A stretch of DNA of 64,000 nucleotides from Selaginella moellendorffii. Its lineage: Eukaryota > Streptophyta > Lycopodiopsida > Selaginellales > Selaginellaceae. Position 1 is the first letter of the stretch; each line of letters opens with the position of its first letter. This document shows, one piece after another, positions 29,137 to 40,526 of the stretch. The notes below the pieces were generated by a model. It had not been told where the DNA came from and did no database searches. It worked only from the letters and a program-made list of their open reading frames with translations. Location of the stretch: NCBI RefSeq assembly GCF_000143415.4, contig NW_003314284.1, positions 1,616,674 to 1,680,673 on the forward strand, written 5' to 3'. Made by a program: the position numbers and the translations under genes.

Positions 29137-29575
29137 CTCCAGCTCGGAAACCCTGGACCACAACTCTTAGGGTTCTTGAGAGGACGCGTGCTGGACTTTA
29201 CTAGGACCCTTTCAACGAAATAGAGGAGCTGAGCATCAGATTGAAAACCAGGATCATCACACGGAGAAGCGATGCGAGCCAATGCGCCAGGCAGCTCTCG
29301 CGGAGGCGGCGATCGGATACCTCAGACGCCAGGAGCTCCACGGAATGCGAGAAGCGCCGGTGCTCTCGGCACCGCATTGCGCCTCCTGGATCGTCAGCAA
29401 CGCGCCTGGGATCTATCATCATCGCCAATAAACCCTAGACGAAGAACCCTAAAACTCTGCGCGCGATCCAATTCGAGCTAGGGTTAGAGTCCTCTCGCTC
29501 GCGCGGCAAGGTATGACGTAGATCTAGCGAACAATCTAAAGCACCTGGAACGGATCTCTGTGTCGTGCGCCGCTG
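29137..29575. promoter_or_regulatory. Divergent promoter region with telo-boxes
   Basis: Between the SULTR4 (-) and SEC5 (+) starts. Telo-box words at 29,166-29,174 (cttagggtt), 29,430-29,438 (aaaccctag), 29,445-29,452 (aaccctaa) and 29,478-29,486 (ctagggtta). No other gene is seen here. Confidence 0.5.
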
Positions 29576-32500
29576 ATGATGTCGAGTTCCGAGGAAGAAG
29601 ATGACCAGGACGAGGAGGAGCTGCTACAGCGCGCATTGGAGGAGCAAGCGCAGCGAGACGTCCGCTACACCCGCCCGCCGCCGCCCTCTCGAAAGCCGCC
29701 CGCCGCTCCTCCTCCCGCACAGCGCCAGCAATTAAACAATCCAACTCCTCATCCAATGGAGGACGACGAATCGGAAGTGGAGCTCCTGAGCATTTCTTCC
29801 GACGATGACGACGATGCTCCTCGTGCTGCCGCTGCCACTGCCAAGCCGGTGGATGCGAGCAGGGACGCGGATCTTGGGATCGAGGATTTTAGTGACGAGG
29901 AGGTGGAGGAGGAAGAACCGAAGTCTTGGAGCAAAGTTAACGAAGAAGAGGTAGAGTGATCTTCTCTTGTTTGTTTTGCTCTTAGTTTTCTTCGTTCCTT
30001 TGCTTTTCTTACAGCTCCACCGAAGAGTTCGTGCCATGCGTGAGGCAAGAGCTGCTCCAGGATTGCGGAGGTCGACTCTTGCCCGCAGGGCGACCATGGC
30101 TGGGGGAGAGGTTTATCCCCGAGAGGATCTGATCGATCCTCTGGGTCTCGGGTGAGTGCTCTAGTTGTTTTGCTCTTACTTTTAAACTTTTCGTGACTTA
30201 AGCTTCTGCTTTCTCAAACAGGACGATAGATTTGAAGTCCCTCACGTTGATAAGTGACTCAGCCTCTCCGGGAGCAAAAGCTCCAGCGCAAGATGCTCCG
30301 GCCCGAGATCCTACAAGTCGAGGTTTCTTAGGAAAAGATAGAAATTATTGTTTTTTCTTATATATAATTTATTTGTCTTCCAATGCAGAAAAAGTGCTGT
30401 ATCATTCAGAAAAGTTCGATCCGAAGTACTTTTTGGCACGCATTCATCAGAGAACCAAAGCCTCCGATTTGGAACACGGAGACGCGGCTCTAAAAATGGA
30501 TCTGCAAAACCGAAAGCAGCAGCTGAAGCTTCTTGTCAAGGAAAACTTTGAGTGTTTTGTATCGTGTAAAAATACGATTGACGGTATGTGCTGATATTTT
30601 CAGTGGTTCGTCGCTTACTCCTTGTTGCAGATATACACTCAAAATTGCAACAGATAGAGTCGGATGCCGAGGGCGCGGGCACTGCACACTTAACTCATGC
30701 TATTCAGGACTTGGACGAGGTAGCAAAGCGAGCTTTTGGACCTCTCCTCGAGCGGCAGGTATCAAGTTGTATTTTATTATTTTTGGAAATTGTAACTTCT
30801 TAGCTTTCAGGCTCAAGCTGAACGAATTCGATCTGTTCAAGGAATGCTGCAACGTTTTCGAACACTATTCAACCTTCCAAGCGCAATACGTGGGCATATC
30901 AGCAAATGTGAATATGACATGGCTGTGAGAGAGTACAAAAAGACCAAGTCGCTCGTCCTTCCTTCGCATGTTAGTAGCAGTCAGACCTTGGGATTACCCA
31001 CTAACAATGCGTTGCAGGGAAGAATATTAAAGCGCGTGTTTGAAGAAGTCGAGAAAGTTGTGCAAGAATTAAAAGACATGCTCTCGAGATGCATGGAAGA
31101 CCCTCATGCCGAATTTTCGCAGGTATAGCGTTTTTTTCGATATAACAGATGCTTAACCATCTCGATCTGGCAGCTCGAAAATGCAATACGGCTACTACTT
31201 GAGTTGGATCCTGACTCTGACCCTGTCTGGCAGTACTTAAGTATGCAAGTAAGGAAGCCTTTCAAATGGGAATCATATTTTAAACTGGTGATAGGAGCGG
31301 CGGATTCGAGCGATTCTTGAGGCATGCGTCCTAGAACACGAGGTTCAGATGGATAACCTGCATGGACGTTTGCAGCAAAAAGTGGAATCGGATGCCCGAT
31401 GGAAGCAATTGCAAAGTGAATCGCCAAAGTTGGTAAGTGACGCTTTGAGTGTTAGTGTGAAGCTTATTATGTTTTGGGTTTTGCAGTCTGAGGTTGACAT
31501 TTCCTTATTTATTGTGGATCAAGAAGATGATGCAACGGAAGCTGAAATTAGAGATTTTATCAACGACGAATCTGATGCACTGTTTGGAAGGCTTATACGC
31601 AGGCTTTCAGCTGTTATTATTCAGTATGTTCCTGATTTTTGGAGACTGGCATTATCAATTTTCAAGGGAAAATTTGCAAAGGTGAGTGTTCGTTAAATGG
31701 CTTCTTTCGTTAGTTGAATGTATAAATGTTTCCCTTGTCAAGGTATCACGTCCAAGTACACAAAAGGCAGAGCCGAAAGACCGTGATCATGAAAACTATC
31801 CTTTTGAAGAAAAACCCAAAGTGGTTGTTCAATACACTTCACACTCTCTCGATGAAGTTGTAGCTATGGTCCAAGGAATTGTAGGCTCGTACGAATCTAA
31901 AGTAAGAATTTATTCTTTATTCTCAAAATTGTTCTTAAAATGTTTGATTTTCCATGCAAGGTTCACACTGCTTTTACGACACTCGCGGAAGCAACAGAGA
32001 TGCGTTGGTATATGCGAGAAGCTCTGTGGGAGCTTTCAAAGGCTTGTGCGGCTCTTTCTGGAAAGGATTGTTCTCCTGTCGGCGCAGGTATAGCTTAAAG
32101 TTGTGAAATAGTATTGTTAACGTTATGGATGGTTAACAGTTCAAACATTGACAACGTTAAAGATGGAACTTGTGCATCAATTTATTTCCAAGTTTTGCTC
32201 TTTGATGCGGCAAAAGGCTTCCGATTTGATAGAAGAGGAAGACTGGATACCAGTGCCCGCCGTAGAACGGAATGAATCCTTGTATGCGATTTCTTCACTT
32301 CCTCTGAAGCTTCGTGACATTCTCAACTCAACGATAGAACACATGAAAGAGTACGCTACCGGCTGATTTTGTTTCCTTTCTTTTAACCGAAAATGTTATC
32401 AACACAGGGTGTTGGATAAGGTGAAACTTGAGCCAACTCCGCCTAATAATCTGGCTACTCAACTCGGTCAGATGCAGGCGTCTTTACAGACTGCATTTTA

Positions 32501-34067
32501 TGAGTGCTTTTTGGACGTTCTAGGTGAGTCACCATTCTGCAAAGTATAAAAGCTTACCTGCTCATGGTGGTTTTGTTGCAGAGCTCTTAGATAAAAAAAT
32601 TGTTAATATGGCTGCAGATACACTTTCGGCAAATAATAAGTTTGTCGGACTTCAAGTCGGGGTGGAAGTTAATAATCCTCACCAGAAACTCTTGATGGTG
32701 CTAAGTAATATTGGTTTCATCAAAAGTATTTTGTTGCCAGAACTTTCGAGCAAACACAAGGATGTTTGGACCCGAGAGAGGTATCAGCTCGCACTTGATC
32801 TCTATTTTATCTAAAATTTGTGAGTTTTTACAGAATGAACGCCAAAGAGCCGGTAGTTGAAATTTCACCTACGGAAAGCGAAGTTGTGGCTGCCTTCTCG
32901 GCTTTAGAAGAAAAGATTTTGAATGAGTACAACTACGTCAAGGTGAGTGGTATTTCTCTTATGGCATCATCCGTTATGAAATTTCTTTCACGACGTCCAG
33001 GCTTCATCGGTAGGAACTACTGCAGCCAGTTACATATTAGATGATGGGACTCAATGGGCATCTGCTCCTCCTGTCAAGGTACTTGTGGCTACTTCTTCGC
33101 TGGCTAGAGTTTCTTTGTTGTGCATGTCTAGGGAATACGTGACGCGGCGGTGGAGCTTCTTCATCCACTGGTTGCTGTACATGCAGAGGTAAGCTCTATC
33201 ATCTCAGTGTCTGAAAGATTTAAGTTTATCTCCCGCCGCAGGTTTACGCTGGAGCCAAAACTTTTGTCCGCAAGGTCATATGCGTTCTTTTCGAGGGGCT
33301 TATACGTGCGCTGCACACCACAGCAAGTGAAAACCTGTCCAAGGCTCTCAACCATCTCGACGTCAACGGGTTCTGTCAACTAATGCTTGAGGTACGAGCT
33401 CACAAGATCCGGACGTGTGATTTGATCTTCGTGACTTTTTAGCTGGATTACTTGGAGTCCGTTTTCAGCCTGTATTGTACGAGCGATGCAAAGGCCTTGC
33501 TAACCTCCCTGCGGGAGGTCCTGCTCGAGAAAGTGCAAGACGTTGGTGGTGAATCAAGCGAAAGCACGGGGCACAATCGTCGTTTGACCCGAGGGAGCGA
33601 AGAGGAGGAAAGCGTGCAAGCTCCCCCTAACGTGGACGACATACAGGTAGAGAGCGAGCTTTCTCGTTCCATTAAAACATCTTCTAATCCGAGTTTCATT
33701 CCATCAGGCTCGCGCTGACGACGTAAAAGCACAGTACTTGCCATCTGAGCTCAAGAGAACGCGCGTCAACGTGATATGCTTCCAAGACAACGGCGAGTCA
33801 ATCGCTCCGCCAGACGCTGCAAAGCGAGGGGTTGTTTCTCCTAAGGGTGGTGTTTTAGAGAGCGCCAGCGTCACGCAGTCGCCTCGAGCAGGGAGGCACA
33901 GGAGGCGCTCGTCGGGATCCAGCTTCTCGGACGAGCCATTCCCCGGCCTCCCTCCACTGTCCCCGTTCCACAGCGAGCCGGCGAGTCGGTTCACAAAGCC
34001 ACGCACAGTCTCGCGGAGAACCTCCACTGCGTCCAATGCTTCTTCCGTGGACGACGATCTCAGATAA
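29576..34067 (+). CDS. SEC5: Exocyst complex component SEC5
   Basis: Many short exons. The first is 29,576-29,950 (MMSSSEEEDDQDEEELLQRA), the second about 30,015-30,152, and the last ends at 34,067 (SNASSVDDDLR). Conserved SEC5 blocks occur in order: DESEVELLSISSDDDD; YHSEKFDPKYFLARIHQRT; LLVKENFECFVSCKNTID; DIHSKLQQIESDAEGAGTAH; RQAQAERIRSVQGMLQRFRT; LLLELDPDSDPVWQYL; and a C-terminal Ser/Arg-rich tail. They match plant SEC5A/B. SEC5 is one of eight exocyst subunits that tether secretory vesicles to the plasma membrane during tip growth and cytokinesis. I followed the frame through most introns and saw no break, but did not fix every exon edge. The start is the first of two adjacent ATGs. 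Its 3' end faces the AAA ATPase gene tail to tail, 362 bp apart. Confidence 0.93.
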
Positions 34068-34429
34068 ACTACAACGCATTCTTTTAGTTTCTCTCGCTTG
34101 GTTCCTACTTTCTTGGAGAGAAAAATAACAATCTCATGGTGTATAAAGAATCGGTGTTCTATATAGACTGTACAAGTGCTTTGAGCTGCTTCCACGCATG
34201 AAAGTAAAGAATTGTTATGTAGCTGAGCTAGCTACCGCTACCCAATGACTAGAAGTATATGGAAGTATCCAATCCATCGGTTGTAAGTGTTACAACCCAT
34301 CCCTGTTAGTGTTGTGGTTGTCAAATAGTATCGTTATAGTAGTATAATCGTTGCTGTTGTATAATGGTAGTAATCGTTGTGTTGTCTAGTACCGTGTTGT
34401 AAAGGTAGTGTTGTTGCGCCGTGGTGGTC
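34068..34429. other. Intergenic between convergent genes
   Basis: 362 bp between the SEC5 and AAA ATPase stop codons. It contains the 3' UTRs, with GTTGT-rich sequence at 34,300-34,400. No gene seen. Confidence 0.6.
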
Positions 34430-37400
34430 TTACATGAAGTAGGAGAGCTGCTGCTTCTTGCGAGATCCACCCTCGCCGTAGAGCTCGTTCCATTCTTGGA
34501 GCTCGGACATGCCCGCTCCTTCGGCGGAGAAGCTGGCAGAGACCTGGGAAGTAGAGGGAGTAAGAACGAAAGGTTTCATGCAACTTGAGAGAAGATTGGG
34601 CTTGCCTGTTTCCTGGCCTCTTTCATGTCGTCCATGTTGAGTGGCCTGAGAGACAGGTCGTCGGCTGTTTTTGCATCTGTTGGTGGCGGCGCTGGTCCTC
34701 CTTTGGCCGCTGCTTCTTCCTTGTCGCTTTTGGAAGTAGCTTCGCTTTCTTCCTTGGAGGAGCGTTTCTTTTTCTTCTATAGCCAGAGGAAAGAAAAGAC
34801 CACGACTTTAGAACTGGGAGAAAGCGCAATGTGGAGAGAGGGACAGCTTACTGCTTTTTCTTTCTTCTCTTTCTCTTTCTTCAGCAAATCACGTACGGGT
34901 CGATACGCAGCCGCCATGCAAAGGTTCTGGAAGACTTGTCCTTGTGAATCATCTCAAAGGAAAAGAAAAATTGAAATGTGGACTGGTACCTTCAGGTCGC
35001 TTCCGGAATATCCATCGGTCATGTTGGCAAGCTCCGGAAAATCAAAGTCACTCGATAGATGTTCCTTCGAAAGAATCGCCCGTAGGATTTTCTCGCGATT
35101 TTGTACGTCTGGTAAACCAACCATGATTCTGCACAAGAGTCAAGTTCAAGTCAGTCAGAAAATTCAGCGTTCAAAAAGCAAACGGATACCTTCGCTCGAA
35201 TCTTCGGATGATTGCTTCGTCCAAATCAAATGGACGATTTGTTGCAGCCAGAACGAGGACACGCTCAGCACCCTTGGTCAAGAGTCCATCCCAATGCGCC
35301 ATAAATTCGTTCTTTATCTTCCGCATTGCCTCGTGCTCTCCCACACGAGATCGTTGGCCAAGCATACTATCAACCTGCACAATAGCATCTTGCCTCGGTA
35401 AAAGTGGAAGCAACTTGATAGAACACATACTTCATCAATGAAGACGATCGTAGGTGCTACTTTTGCGGCAAGCGTAAACAAAGCCCGTACATTCTTTTCG
35501 TCTTCACCAAACCACTGCAAGTCAAGAATATCACGTCATTTCTGGAGCTCCAATTTAAGATGCCTTGTTACTTTACCTTTGATGTTATGGAAGACATTGA
35601 GACATTGATGAAGCTAGCGCCGGCTTCCGTTGCAACAGCTTTTGCAAGCATGGTTTTCCCAGTTCCTGGGGGACCAAACAAAAGAATGCCTCTGCAAGGC
35701 TGATAAAGGCATTAAAAAATTTAGTATGCTCTTCCTCTTCCCTTCTAGATATACCTTAATCAAGCCACCCTTGTTGAACAGCTCGGGCCTTCGCAATGGT
35801 AGCATCACAAGCTCTTGCAAGGACTCTTTAACGTTGTCAAGAGCACCAATATCTTGGAAGTTCACTCCAACTTCTCCAGCTGGAATAACCTCTGGTCTGA
35901 TTCTCTTTTCAAATTCATTATCTGGAGGGACGTCCTGTTACAAGGAACAACATTTTCAGGTATCAGTTCATAACATCGAACTATCTTACTGCTTTTGTGG
36001 TAACGGGAGCAGGCTTCGTTGTATCAGATGATTTCTTTTCGTTGTCTGGCTTGGGTCCTTCAGGCTTTGAAACTTCGGTTTTCGCCTCCGCAACAGGAAC
36101 ATCTGTTTTGACGTCCGCATTCCCTCTGGTGACTGTTTCCTGAGCTTCCGGCTGTAACACGAGTGAGCTAACTTTCCATAAAATTTGAGAAACACGAACC
36201 TTCAAAGTCTCCACCTTTGTTTCTGCTTGTAATTTAGCCTCGTTGCTGTCAAGCTGCCCAGCTTGAAATAATTCTAGGCCATAAGCAAGACTGGACATGT
36301 ATTTCAACGTTAAAACTGAAACGTCAGAAACTAAAAAAAAAACCAACCTTTTAGAAGAAAGTACAAGCCTTCCTGAGCGATAATCTGGTTGCTCTGTGTT
36401 CATTAGATGATGGGAAATCGCCGAAACCAATATTTCTTCAATGTCTAAAAAAATCAAAGACATTCTTATGAGAGAAGGCAAAGAGACTCTTTCAGCTTAC
36501 AGTTACTAAGAAGCATCGTGTCACTGAAGCAAATGGATCCAAGGTCGTCGCACTCTACGTCATTCGAACCGAGAACCTGGACAGGGAATGATTCTGGTTT
36601 GCATATTTAGCCTCATTATGTTATTACCTCTAAAATGTGATTTCGGTTGTCTTGAGCTTGAATTGTTTTCATGTCTTCTTCTAGCTGACTTCTCCAGCTG
36701 ACAAGAACTGCATTGTCTTCGGGAGGTTTAATGTTGATGGTGTATGAAAACAGGTGCTCCAACTTCTCATTTACACTTTCAGAGTCCTGCCGGAAACGCT
36801 TTAGATGCAGAAGAACACATACAAACGACTTGTACCTTAGTTTGCATTATCCTTGATCCCAACACTAAAATTGGGCCTGAAAGCTTCTTCAAACGTTTCA
36901 AGAACAGAGAGTATGTCTTTGGGCCTCTCGACACAAGTCTCTCTACGTCACGCAAGTAGAGGACGATCGGACTGGACCCAGAAACGGATGCGAGAACCTG
37001 TAGAAGAAGTTACAACATTTGCAACAGCATTCATTATGCAAACCTTGAACAATGCATTAAACAGTGACTTCTCCTCAAATAGTCCCAAGGAATTACTCCG
37101 ACGCAAAGGCAAGGCTGCAAGAGAACAAAACATTAGGCTGCCATATAAAAAATGTGGAATGCATGTCCGACCTTCTGGAGCTTTTCCCGACTTTTCTGGA
37201 CTTTTGTTAGGAGATGTATTACTGTATAAACACGCATGTGAATAATTTTCCCGGGAAAAGAAGAAAATGAAGACCTTTGAGCATCTGAGGCATTTTCGCC
37301 TGATGACCTTGTGATTTGTGTTGCTAAGCTTCCGACGTTACTGGCGAACTGGCTTACAGTTCGAAACAAAACCTCAGGCAATGGCTGTGAACCAGACAAT

Positions 37401-38105
37401 AATTATCAGATTCAAAAATGGGGAACCACAAAAAGCTATACCTCAGAAGAAAATTTCACATCGCCGTGCTTTTTCTGAACCTGAAACATCCACATTTTGC
37501 TTGAATATTCTCGTCTATAAAGAAGAGCTTGGTACCTTGGAGACGAAGTCGGAAACGTCAAGGAGTAAGAGTTTAGCTTCGAAATAGTGAGCCAGAGCCC
37601 TCGCAAGCATCTGCTGGTAGGCCTCGGCACCTCCAAACAAAAGCGTGTTGGCACTCAAGGGAAAAGAGGAGAAAAACGGAAGTCTTACCTGCCGGCCCAG
37701 TCAGGAGTATTGTCCGACTCGCTGGTGAGAGATTTCGCGTATACTTGGAGAACTCCCTTTGCTTGAGGTGAACGTAAGCAGCATTCGTAAGAAGAACTCG
37801 CGTCTGCTCGCTGCAAAACACCAACAAGTCACGCAACGAGAGGGTCAACACAAATTGCAAGTCAAGCAAAGCTCCAACACAAGTGATACATACTTGAGAT
37901 AGTAAGGGAACTCGTCGAAAGTAGCGCCACTGTCCTTCCCATCAATTATCTGGCTCAAGAGCTCCAGCTCTAAGACATCCGGCTGCTGCAGCTGCCTTCC
38001 AGCAGAGGCCACATTCGGGGAAGACTTCGAACGAGCAAGGCCGAGTCCGAGCCCCACACCAAGCCCAAGTCCGATGGTCGACCACATGACATACTTCTGC
38101 TCCAT
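34430..38105 (-). CDS. AAA-type ATPase, At1g64110 (DAA1)-like
   Basis: About 20 short exons from ATG 38,105 to the stop at 34,430-34,432. The N-terminus [20 protein letters not shown] is a Gly-rich membrane anchor, followed by [18 protein letters not shown] and [19 protein letters not shown]. An N-terminal ATPase-like half retains only part of a P-loop (ILLTGPA). A variable Ser/Glu-rich linker follows, then the complete AAA core: [17 protein letters not shown], Walker [34 protein letters not shown], Walker [17 protein letters not shown], sensor [20 protein letters not shown] and DGYSGSDLK. The C-terminus is [20 protein letters not shown]. This matches the plant family of At1g64110/At4g24860, related to MSP1/ATAD1 and spastin ATPases that extract or disassemble membrane-bound proteins. 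The exact target is unknown. A CT/GCTC-rich microsatellite lies in the 5' leader. Confidence 0.9.
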
Positions 38106-38156
38106 TGTTCCTCAGCTAAACAGCACCGGCTGCGTCGAGCAGCAGTCGTAGCAGCT

Positions 38157-38196
38157 GCTCGCTCGCTTGCTCACTCTCGCTCTCGCTCGCTAGCTA
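38157..38196. repeat. Pyrimidine-rich GCTC microsatellite in 5' leader
   Basis: Run of gctcgct/ctctcgct units just upstream of the AAA ATPase start codon (read GA-rich on the gene strand). Short GA-rich leader repeats are common in plant 5' UTRs. No further function can be read. Confidence 0.6.
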
Positions 38197-39016
38197 GAAC
38201 TCCTGGAAGAGGGCAACATCTTAGTGTAAGGAAACGAGAATTTAAGCTCGCCCACAAGGTAAAAAAAACGCGAAAACCGCAGAAAAATAGATGCGTGCTT
38301 GCTTGGGAATCAAACTACCTAGTGCTAGCTAAGAAGATCCAACTAGGACCCAATCACCGGGAAGGCAAGTGGAAGTTGCTCGCAAACACTGCCAACCCGG
38401 CGACAGGGAGAGATATCAAACCACTCGGCGATAAAGTAGTGCCAGGGAAAAGGACTATGCAAATGGAGCAAGGAATCTCTAGTTGCCGGGGAAATGACAA
38501 GGTCCGAGACACTAAAAAATATATATGACTAGGGAAATGCGAATCTAATCAAAGAAGGACATGTCCGACTTGCCTGGGAAAAAAACTGGAAAAAATCCGA
38601 TGCGCCGGCACCCTGGCACGCACGATTTACAGACGGGCGTCCTGGCTTGGCGCAAGGGAGAGAATGCGCAAATGCGATGCGACGTGAGAGAATCGGATCA
38701 AGGAGCGCTGACGCTGTTGCTGCTGCTGTGGCGTGATCGGATCGAGCGCATCGGACGCCGGGAGGATGGAAGATTGCCGCTGTCGCCACAGTGATCGCAT
38801 CGCATTAGCAAAGAAAATAAAGAACCCTAAAAGTCTACACTTGCAAAGAAGAGGACCAATCGACGGAATATTGTACGAACCCCGGCGGGGGAATGCGGAC
38901 CAACCACGTGGTAGATTCAGGTATATTCACAACATAGAAAAAGAGTCTACATTGTAGATCGATGAGACGAGTGTAGCGTTTATCTCGTGGCAAATCGATG
39001 GATGACTTTGAAACTC
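38197..39016. other. Intergenic, nothing clear apart from a telo-box
   Basis: Holds the AAA ATPase upstream region and a telo-box aaccctaa at 38,823-38,830. Short frames on both strands do not resemble known proteins. A non-coding first exon for the ATPase is possible here. Confidence 0.4.
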
Positions 39017-40263
39017 TCAATGTGTAGAAGCCCATAGTTGCTGCAAAAAATAATTTTTTTTTTTATGAATCAATTCCATGAGACAAGGAGAACAATGATC
39101 CAGTCAAGAACTTACGCGTCTGCCGGTGAATTCGTCTTTGTTGAAAACGTCGCCGGCTCTGTCTCTGGCATCATACAGGTACTCTGTCAATACTGCGTGC
39201 GTCCGCTGCCTGTGAGCGGCGTGTTCACGCGAGGCCTGTCCAAACGAGGCGAGAGATTGGAAACAATCAGTCAAATCTAGGAACGAGAAGCATCGCAGAA
39301 ACAAAATGGAAAAGGACGAGGAAGCTCTGGTAGCGTACCTGTTTACCTCTCACCAAGTTCTCACGAACTTCTTCTCGATCAAACGCGGGGTAGCCAAGCG
39401 TGAGATTCCTATCCCATTTCTGGATCGAACAAGGAGACCCTCGTCACAAAAACGGGTCTGGAAGAACTTAGGTAGCGTACCGTCTCTTTCGGATGAAATC
39501 TCCCGGCAATGATGTCTTCGTTGTAGTGAGAAATCGGGAATAGCTGCTGGGGTCCTCGTCTGTTTGGCCGGCGCACCAAATCATTGGCATCAATTGTTCC
39601 ATTTATCACGTTTCGCTGCGTCACTGCGGGGAAAATTTTACAAGATCATGGAAATTTTACCGAACGTAACTTACCGGAACAGCGATGGGGGCCAGGAATT
39701 ATGTGCTTCCCGGATGTTCTCTTTGGCGGCGACGAATCTCGGATACGACACTAAACACATGGAAAGAAAAACAAAAAGGAGGTTCCGCTTAAGAACAAAA
39801 TAAACTTTCAAAGAGGAGAAATTTGATACATACTCCACCGTCGACAAAATTGTCGTGATGCCCTTGAGGAAAGTATCTCTTTACAGCATGGGTGATGCAA
39901 AACCTTCGCTTGATGTCAGGAATGGTCACTGAAGAACAGCAAAAAAGACAAAGGAAATTCACAGTGAGAAAGACAGAAACGCAAAATCTTCTGTGAACTC
40001 ACATCCATACGGACTCGCTTGGAATGTAGAGCAAGCAACTGGATCGTAAGCCTGGAGCTCCAGAAAAGAAATCAGAAAGACTTCCCTTTGTTTGTCTTGA
40101 CGACATCAACAGATCGACCAAGACGAGGACGATGACGCGACACATTGCATTCTTCCAGGACTTGGACACTCCAGATTTGAGCGATTTGAGCTTAGCCCTT
40201 CCAGGCGGCTGAGAGAAGCCGTGAGATCTTTCCAAGAGAGACACTTACATGGGATCGCCTCAT
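39017..40263 (-). CDS. Unrecognised multi-exon protein
   Basis: Nine-exon model with consistent phases: 40,249-40,263, 40,119-40,208, 40,003-40,051, 39,834-39,928, 39,675-39,750, 39,481-39,623, 39,347-39,419, 39,116-39,276 and 39,017-39,040. It totals 726 nt, or 241 residues. Protein-like stretches include LTIPDIKRRFCITHAVKRYF, DANDLVRRPNRRGPQQLFPI, NEDIIAGRFHPKETKWDRNL, LTLGYPAFDREEVRENLVRD and HAVLTEYLYDARDRAGDVFN. I cannot name a family. One exon (39,675-39,750) reads sensibly in two frames: the frame using donor gtggag gives VSYPRFVAAKENIREAHNSW and ends early at 39,590 after RDAAKRDKWNN. The N-terminal three exons are the weakest part (donor gtcgat). The start codon is 263 bp from the divergent transporter gene. 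Confidence 0.5.
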
Positions 40264-40526
40264 CGCCGCCCTCTTCAACAAAACGCTTCCGCCCTAAAAA
40301 TGCAATGCCCTTTCGTTTAAACCACAGTTTTGGCGCGCAGCCAGCGTGGCGGGTGACCTGTCTAGCACGTGGCATCCACGTAAGCTTTATTTCAAAGTCA
40401 AACCCTAAAACATCGAGGGAAAGCTCGGCTATGGCGGACAGATCACAGCGCCAATGCATTCCTCATTCTAGGTAGATCCAGGCAAGGCGCACAGATCGGG
40501 GAGAGATTCCGCAAGGAAATGTAAGC
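40264..40526. promoter_or_regulatory. Divergent promoter with telo-box
   Basis: 263 bp between the unrecognised minus-strand gene and the PHT4;6-like gene. aaaccctaaaa at 40,400-40,410. Shared use is inferred from spacing. Confidence 0.5.
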
